Shown here: positions 57,245-64,000 of the stretch, one piece after another
Layout: every line of letters starts with the position of its first letter
How positions within the stretch are numbered: position 1 is the stretch's first letter
Source: Linnemannia schmuckeri
Lineage: Eukaryota > Mortierellomycota > Mortierellomycetes > Mortierellales > Mortierellaceae
Reading direction: 5' to 3'
Assembly (NCBI GenBank): GCA_029449235.1
Contig: JANATG010000003.1
Coordinates: forward strand, 2,542,001 to 2,606,000
Length of the DNA stretch: 64,000 nucleotides
The notes under the pieces: model-generated
Databases searched by the model: none
What the model was told of the DNA's origin: nothing
The model's input: only the letters and a program-made list of their open reading frames with translations
Program-made: the position numbers and the translations under genes

Positions 57245-60200
57245 AAGGTGTGAGAGCAGGACGAAATGTATTATTAGGGAGGAGTCATGGACCACTACTG
57301 CACGGCAGAGTATGAATCGATGGATGAGGCGGTGAATTGTGTGCTCTCTTTGGACTTTTGATGAAGAGAGGAGGGACAATTACAGTAGAGAAACCTTACA
57401 AGAAAGAAGGAGGAATGAAAGAGGGGCTCTCATGCCTTTGCAGTTTTGCGTTGTTCTTGGAAGAGAGGTCATAGAGGAGAATAAATCGAAAACTGAGAGA
57501 GCGAGCGAGGAGAGAGAAAGAGAGAGTGAGGAGTATGGACGCTCTCATTTTTTTCTCTCTATGTCTACATTTTCCTCCATGGTCGTTGCTCTGGATTCAA
57601 TTTTTTCTTGGGCTTTTAGCGCGAAAAGAGAGTAGCAATTTGGCCCAGGCTCCACAGACTCGGCTATGCCCCCTTTTTCTTTGTGTCTATTCCCCGCCAT
57701 TGGTCAAGCACCCCAAAAGTTCCCATCCCCTCCTCCTTTTCCTTTATATTCGAATAGAGTGAAACAAACCAAAAGAGGTACCTCCTTACGCCGAGGGATG
57801 AGGAAAGAAGGTATTGAAAGAACGAGGGCAACGGTATTTGAATAGCGCCTTTGAATCGCCATTGAATTGGGTTGAATAGGGGTGCTCTGTTAGTCCTGTT
57901 TTTCTCGCTCAGATAGCAATGAAATGCAAGTGTAAAGAAAAACAAGACTAAAGCGCCCAAAAAAAATACTTTGAAAGGATGGAAAAGGAGAAAGTTCCTG
58001 AACCAAACGTCGTCCAGATGAACGAGCCCTTCATCATTCCTCCCTCCTTCCAATGATGGCTCAGATCAACAAATGGCGGTAATGGTCTTAAAAAAAGAGG
58101 TTGACAGGTTCTCTAGAAAAATAAAGGTTGGGCGTGAGATGTGGACGTATAGAGGGGGTTGCCATGGTCGATTCTGAAATCTGATAGGATGGACCATTAA
58201 GCCACAAACAAAGCAAGGACGATCCACGAGGGGAAATCAATGGTAGAAAGAGGAGGATCCCACCATTGTTGGCTATGTGTGTTCCTGAATTACCATTGGT
58301 TCGCTTATTAGAGCTTGTTTGCTGCTGCAGTTGTCGTTGTTTATGCTCTTTGTCGCTAACAAACACCTGTTTGCACTTTTCATTCACTCCCTTGGTCCAC
58401 ATTGCAATAATCAAGTTGCTAAGGTTAGAAATCCGAAGGAAGGTTGTGTTTTGTTTGCCCAATCTAGTCATCCCCTTTTTGAGCCATTTTCGACGTGACC
58501 TTCTAACCTTTTTTTCCGTCAAAATTCAGAGCTTGACCCTATTCAAGGGAGAGGAACAGGAGCTAAATAAACAAAGAGCCAGACAATGGAAGTGATTTGT
58601 AGAAAAAGAAGAAGAGACCGAAAAAGAATGTGTCCCTTGGACCAATATATGATTTGTTGACAAACGGAAGATCAAAAAAAGGAGAGGTGAATGGACCGTT
58701 GAACATTTCCCATGAACCAATCTAACTGACCATGCGCTCCTCATTGATGATTTGGTTGGATGACCATCTTTCTCGTCAGCACATGGTCATTTTTTCTGGA
58801 GGAAAGGAAAAAAGAGAGAGAAATGACCATGCAACGCATTGCCGAGAAACACAATTAATCAATTTGGAGGGTTCCTTTTTTTTGTATTTTCTTTCCTTTT
58901 TTCCGTTTCTTTTTTTTTCTTAGTTGTTGTTAGTTGATGTTGTTAAAGGGAAGAGCGACAAGTGATCAAAACAAAGAGGCATGCACAACATAACCATTTT
59001 TTTTAAACAAGAAAGAAAACAAACGCAAAGCGATGTTTGTAAGGTCCTGGTTATATTAGCAATAACGAAATAACAAAAAGTAAGTGCCAGGAGTCACGTT
59101 GAATAGGCGATGAATAGAGCATGGACATTGAGAGGATAGAATATCCATTCCTAATTCAAAGCAAACAAAAAACAGAGGCCATAACGCCATGACACTTTTC
59201 AGAAACAATATCTACTAATTGTCGCGAAACTGCTGAGTATTCTCTTTACTGTATTAAGGTATGCGTATGTATGTATCTGCGCATTCGTCCCGCGGCGCGG
59301 GCGAGGTAATTGCGAGCATATATGAATGGTATTTCTCGATCGAAGACATTGAACGCACCATTGGCAAAAACAAAAAAAAAGAATTCCGTCATCTTCCTCG
59401 ATCGATGAATACCAAGTTTTCGCCCTTTTGAGGAACCAATCTTGTTTTTTATGTTTTCTTTATTTCTTCTTCCGAACTCTCTTACTCTCGACTCTTTCGC
59501 ATTTGCAGTTTCTCCTTTTGTCAGTCGACTGCTCAATTTCTGGGAGTACACATGTATGGTCCTGATGATACGACACAATTACAACACCAGTAGCCAAGCA
59601 ACAACGAAACAACAAGAACACATTTAACAACGGGATACATGTCTTGCGCGAATGATGGGTTTGTTGTTAGAAGACCGGCCAACTTGTCGTGCAGCCATAC
59701 AAAGTTTTGACCCATTTGTCAGCTCTTAGAACGCACTACAAGCCACATATCACCCAGCGGGGAGGTGAAGAGGATGCGCCACAGATGCAAGCGAAACCCC
59801 AGGTATCCCAGAATAAATAGGGATTGATATGTGATAGTGAGATGTGCTGCATCGTAACATAAAAGCAGCAATATATCACTGTCTTTTTTTCTCCCCCTTT
59901 AGGCCCTCTGGACATGGTACACATAATACACCTGGACGGGAAAATTCTATAGGTCAGGACAGGACTTGGACTTACACAGCAGGATTTAAATACATTCACT
60001 CGTTGGTAAGACAATGGACTCATACCTTAATGTACACCTTGAGCCTATATACACAGGACGAGGTGTTTAGCACAACACAGCACAGCTGCCACTCAAACAG
60101 AACAACAGCAACAACTTCAAGGGGCAACAACTCATTAACAACGACGATAAACTGTATTTCTAAGCATTTAGGCAACGCACACACGCAGCACCTACGCCTC

Positions 60201-61191
60201 TCCCCACCACCCCTCTTTCCTTTCTTCCCTCCCCCACAATTGCGACGTTTTGTTGTTTTTCACGAGGTAAAGCAAAAAAAAGGATGGTCTATGTTTTTGG
60301 TCTTGTATGGAACAGTCAGGATTAGATGAAACTCCGTGAGAGAAAGGTACAGCGCTATCTTTCGAGGGTGATAGAGTAAACATGGGTGAGCTAATTGGTC
60401 GGAGGGCCAAGATCGACAAAAAGGCAATTGGAGGAGAGAAGGAGTGATTGAGCACTTTTTTTCTCTCTTTTCTTATCGACGTTCATCAGCTAACATGCGA
60501 CAAGCATATGACAATATCTTTGTTAGAATTTTGCCATGCTGTTTTTGGGAATCGCGATTAGCAATCCTGATAGTCCTCAAAAACTACTTAAAGTCGGAGT
60601 GAACCCATCTTTTTTTTTGATCCTTTTCGAACCCACCTTTTATTTTGCCACATTACTTGATCTGCTGGGCATGTGTGCATATGTGTGTGGGATAAAGGTG
60701 TATGTGCATGAGCAAGGATACACACTCCACTGGAGAAAAAGAAGGATGAGTTGGGTTGAAGAATAAGGATAAAAAGAAAATGTCTCCGATGGTCTTAATT
60801 CGCCCTTTCATACTCCGTCCAGGAATGTGCCTTGATGAATGAATCTTACCCCAGGTGGAATATCAGTCCCTGGCCCTGCTTCTCATCATCAACAGTCAGG
60901 AGTCGATTGCTCGCGGCTGTGTATACCTCTGAGTGATCGTCTCTGTGCGCGCACTAGGATCAGCTTAATGACTCAATCGGTCTGAGACGACCCGGCTCCT
61001 TGGTAGCCACTTATTCTCTTGCACAATTGTTCTTACTAAAAAAACGCATCCGGTCACGTGTGGAGTGCCTTCAGTCTTCCTCAGTTCACCATGCATTTTC
61101 CTCCTATAGCAGTTGCTTCGCTGGTTCTGCACTTTTCTTTCCTCATCAGCCAGTTTTACCTAGAGACACTCCTCTCACTTCACCATCAGCA

Positions 61192-62527
61192 ATGTCGCCT
61201 ACTTTACCACCCATCACCGTTTACAGCTCCAAGCCGACCCCCTTCCGGTTCATCGAATGTACCATTGAGTCGCGCCATCTCGAAGCACTTTTCCTCATCG
61301 GCAACGACAGTTGCGACGTCTTCCTGCGACAACTTATCGCGCGTCTCCCCAACCACAAACATACGCCCGACGTCTCCAGGAGCACCAACCTCAAAATCCA
61401 GTACAACTCTGAAAGCACCAATGGCGGCACCGCGTTCGCTCCACCTTCACTCGCCAACCCAACGGCGCTTGTACCATTGTTCTCGGCCACCTCGCCCATC
61501 AACAAGAAGTTTGCCCACCCACTCCGAGCCCAGGCAACAGCTCCCTGGCATCGCCTCGGACACCACTATTACAGGACTGAGACACAGATTGTGCACCTGG
61601 GCAAGACAAGCATCCGCCTGCAATACCGCTATTTTACCGTGCCGAGAAGTCAGATCAAGCGTGACTTCAATGATCGATCGCAAGATGCGCAGTATAATCA
61701 ATTAGCGCCCGAGGACGAGCCGGAGAGACAATTCGCGATCTCGATTGCGACATTGGCGTTTGTAGAGTGGGGGAAAGCGAATGAGCACGGCCATCGATCG
61801 ATCAAATCGGCCCCATGCCCTTACACGGATCGGTCCCTGATTGTGGAGCAAACGGCTAAATTCCATCGCCCCAATGGTCTTGCGAAGCGCGCAGCTGCCG
61901 GAGGACGGCCCGATCATGCTTTTAAGGTTGACCTCCCTCTTCGACCTTCCGACATTGACCAGGTACACCTTACGCCTTGTTATTTTAAGCTTGTGGAGGG
62001 CTTTTGCGCACCTTTTTTTCTTCATCGGTTCACATATTTTGTATATTTTATTCGTATGTGCGAAATAGCTGGGACATGTCACCAACTCTCGATACGCTCT
62101 TTTGCTCCACGACGTACTTTCACACGGTCTGGAGAAGGGATACTACGCCAATGGCTCAGGACCCCTCAGGACCCCCTCGACTCCCCTTCCAATCCACTCT
62201 GGAAAGACATTATCAACTCTCTCCGATGCAGTTGTGAACATCCCTACAGGATCCCAATATTACAAGAATGCCTATATTCTCGAGTTCTATGTTGGCTACG
62301 AGAACGAGCTGAAGATCGAGGATACGATTGTTGTCTGGAGTTGGGTTGAGCGGGAGAGGATTCTTGTTGACAAAGAGCAGCCGTTGGATGTGATTGTGTT
62401 TGAGTTCTGTGCGGTGGATAAGCAAGGACAGGAGAGGTTGATTTCGTTGTGCAGGACCGTTATCCGTGAGCGAGTCCAGATTTTGGCCCCACAGCCGGTC
62501 CAGGATCTGGTCGACGCTAAGCTTTAG
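61192..62527 (+). CDS. Hotdog-fold thioesterase-like protein, 409 aa
   Basis: Two exons, 61192-61962 and 62069-62527, join in phase 0 across a 106-nt intron. The junction creates PSDIDQLGHVTNSRY (about 251-266). That is the active-site-loop and helix signature of 4HBT/acyl-ACP-thioesterase hotdog proteins (aspartate, then HVNN-like HVTN). The C-terminal part (about 305-400) supplies a matching beta sheet, with EFYVGYENELKIEDTIVVW and IVFEFCAV. An earlier half (about 120-240; QIVHLGKTSIRLQYRYF then ISIATLAFVEW) resembles a first hotdog repeat, giving a tandem double-hotdog layout. The expected activity is hydrolysis of an acyl thioester (acyl-CoA or acyl-ACP). Substrate and compartment cannot be read from the sequence; no clear targeting peptide is seen. 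The ATG at 61192 is chosen because upstream in-frame codons lack an ATG. AATAAA follows at 62595. The next gene starts only 141 bases downstream. Confidence 0.75.
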
Positions 62528-62594
62528 GTGCTTGAAGTATTTTTTTTGGTCCGGCGTGACTGTTTATAGATTGCCAGCATTGGCAGCCAGAGTG

Positions 62595-62600
62595 AATAAA
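62595..62600 (+). terminator. Polyadenylation signal of the thioesterase-like gene
   Basis: AATAAA lies 68 bases after the stop codon and 69 bases before the next start codon, so the two transcripts are closely packed. Confidence 0.5.
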
Positions 62601-62668
62601 GACGAAGGGCAGAGATCACCTTCAGTCATTGCGACATCACACAACCACACACACTCTTCACTAATCAA

Positions 62669-63572
62669 ATGTCGGCATCAAACACCCGCGCTGCTTGCGC
62701 CAACTGCTTGGTCCTCCTCGCCCGAGAGGCGCCCTACTACATTCCCAACAAGGCCATCCCTCCTTCCACGCCATTGTCTAACACGATCTGTAAGATCCGT
62801 CATTAGTTTCGTGGAGCAACCAAAGTTGATGCATATAACTAAACAGAACAATTGAAAAAAATACTGACACGTATCTCAATACTCTCATTATCTTGATATG
62901 ACTGGAAAAAATAGACGGCGCTGCTGCTTTGGATAACCGTCCTACGAACAAGTGGCCCATCCACTTTATCCTTGGAGATGCTCCTACCTTGAACCCCATG
63001 GATACCACCAAAGTGCAGGTAAGGTTACCTGCAATTGTTTATCGTTTTTACTTCCACTACTAGACCCTGCGTTTTTTTTTGGAAAATAAATTTCTAATTC
63101 ATGTCATCCTCATTCAACCCACGACTTCTCCCCCTCCCCTGCAACCAATCGCCATTTACAGGTATGCAAAAAGTGCCATGATCTATTTGACAAAGGTGAC
63201 GGCCTCCAAGGCGACCCCAAAGATCTGATTCCTCGCACCCCCCGCCTGTCCATGTTCTCCCGCATCCCCCGCGACATGCAAGATCTCACCCTTGAACAAC
63301 GTCGTGCTTTGAGATTAGCAGGCTGCCCCACCCCCGCAAAGGCCAAGGGCAAGAATGTCGAGGCTCTGTTGTTCCCTTGGTTGTATCCCCTAGGGACTGG
63401 AATGTATGCGGATGGAACAAAGGGTGCCAACTGTAGATCGTTCAAAGATGATATGGAGATGAAGTTGAACAGTGCAGATTCGAGGTGGAGGGATGATGAT
63501 GAGTGGGCTACTTGGGCTGCCTTGAAGGCCGAGGGTAAGGATGGTACTGCAGACTTGTTCAAGCCTTTGTAA
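62669..63572 (+). CDS. Small protein resembling a Helitron polyprotein N-terminal region, 211 aa
   Basis: Three exons: 62669-62789, 62915-63018 and 63162-63572. Phases 1 and 0 are consistent. A C10-x2-C13 pair in CANCLVLL and a C77-x2-C80 pair in VCKKCHDLF could form one zinc site. Then come a helix-rich IPRDMQDLTLEQRRALRLAG segment, an ALLFPWLYPLGTGMYA segment and SFKDDMEMKLNSADSRWRDD. From family knowledge, a two-CxxC module followed by an LTxxE-type helix, an LFPxLxPxG block and a D-x-R-(F/W)-R segment occurs in this order at the start of Helitron-type transposon proteins (DUF6570-like, then the beginning of Helitron_like_N). Here the frame ends with a normal stop just after that point. 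No Rep HUH motif or Pif1-type helicase follows within the window. The gene is spliced and has a polyadenylation signal at 63657. It is either a domesticated fragment or an unrelated small zinc-binding protein. The gene model is likely; the Helitron link is tentative. Confidence 0.6.
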
Positions 63573-64000
63573 GAAGGATGTATCTAGGTGAGGGATCAAT
63601 TGACTATGATTGACAAGACGCCACTCTAGCGTAGAAGTTTTTAGAAACCAGAGAGAAATAAAACCAGTATGGTTCAGATGTCAAGTATTTGCGAAAACAC
63701 GGTCTGCCAGGTAGTATCAATTGGCTGTGATAGACTTGATGCCTCCATGGGTAGGTAGCATAGAAGTTTGAGGAAACTAGCGGTGCGAGACCGGCCAAAC
63801 TACACGCACGAATGAGAGTGTGAGAGAGAGCTGAGTGAGCTGTGCAGAGTCACACATGAATGTTCTTCAGAGTCGTTCCATTGGTGCTCATAGCTGAAAT
63901 TCACGTGACAGCGAAAGTCAGCGCCACGACGTCCCTTTTTATATTTCGCACGAAGGCAGTAGACTGACTTCTTCTATTCTCACTACACTTTTTTCTCTCA
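63573..64000. other. 3' end of the last gene and start of a new promoter
   Basis: AATAAA at 63657-63662 is a likely polyadenylation signal. Two similar segments (about 63598-63652 and 63717-63780) share tcaattg, tgtgat/tatgat, gacgcc/gatgcc and agaagttt-x-gaaac blocks, so they look like an old tandem duplication. No coding sequence is recognised. Confidence 0.5.
63902..64000 (+). promoter_or_regulatory. Promoter-like segment for a gene beyond the right edge
   Basis: A CACGTG palindrome (63902-63907), a TATA-like ttttatattt (about 63936-63946) and a CT-rich leader (63968-64000) occur in order. The same kind of CT-rich sense-strand leader precedes the other genes in this window. This suggests a + strand transcript starting just outside. 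Confidence 0.35.

Larger units (their letters stand above)
42961..61191. other. 18 kb region with no supportable gene
   Basis: I examined the open frames on both strands and found only low-complexity or random peptides with no domain, no splice-consistent conserved blocks and no tRNA. Contents are T31 (45220-45250), A41 (50200-50240) and A37 (55772-55808) tracts, a four-repeat G-rich element (53198-53231), a G9/G6/G4 cluster (57223-57244), and many GA- or CT-rich patches. Together with 40847-42960 it forms a 20.3 kb gap between divergently transcribed genes. It may be regulatory, may encode non-coding RNA, or may be decayed transposon DNA. Confidence 0.6.

Noticed and set aside
59990..60050. 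tRNA-Met-like stretch (ttggtaagacaatggactcata)
   Set aside because: The D-arm resemblance is superficial. The anticodon stem does not pair and no T-arm consensus follows.
40847..61191. CRISPR array, phage, plasmid or bacterial defence system
   Set aside because: There are no spaced direct repeats, no bacterial gene structure and no ribosome-binding sites. The window is eukaryotic with spliced genes.

Overview
The window looks like nuclear DNA of a filamentous, early-diverging fungus. Genes are broken by GT-AG introns, mostly 70-600 nt; one has a perfect TACTAAC branch point. Regulatory proteins carry long Gln/His/Ser runs, and the spacers are full of long A/T tracts and purine- or pyrimidine-rich simple sequence. 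The gene set (vacuolar-type SLC12 transporter, dynein light intermediate chain, ACMSD, and a GATA factor with an 18-residue zinc loop) would fit Mucoromycota/Mortierellomycotina. That placement is inference; no rRNA or other marker gene is present to test it. No bacterial, viral, CRISPR, tRNA or rRNA feature was found.

Layout. 1-4147 has no recognisable gene. 4148-5880 (+) encodes a UBA/zinc-finger/coiled-coil/UBX protein, convergent with 9969-6332 (-), a cytoplasmic dynein light intermediate chain. 12901-11141 (-) encodes aminocarboxymuconate-semialdehyde decarboxylase. It is divergent from 14416-20601 (+), a Vhc1-like cation-chloride cotransporter of 1732 residues. 24287-21531 (-) encodes a poly-Q protein built around a retroelement-type integrase zinc-binding (H2C2) domain with no catalytic core. 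A 6.6 kb gap follows, then 30929-33145 (+), a Ser/Thr-rich coiled-coil protein. 40846-33911 (-) encodes a GATA transcription factor whose two exons are separated by about 3.8 kb. 40847-61191 is a 20 kb stretch where I can support no gene. 61192-62527 (+) is a hotdog-fold thioesterase-like protein. 62669-63572 (+) is a small gene resembling the N-terminal part of Helitron polyproteins. Promoter-like sequence at the right edge suggests another + strand gene just outside.

The genes do not form a pathway or cluster. The housekeeping genes (UBX adaptor, dynein subunit, ACMSD, transporter) are packed at 4-20.6 kb. The two putative regulators sit beside very long, simple-sequence-rich non-coding DNA, a pattern that suggests extended regulatory regions. 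The items most worth pursuing are the two genes that look like domesticated transposon domains, the tandem CATTCCA array upstream of ACMSD, and the giant GATA-factor intron with its adjoining gene desert.
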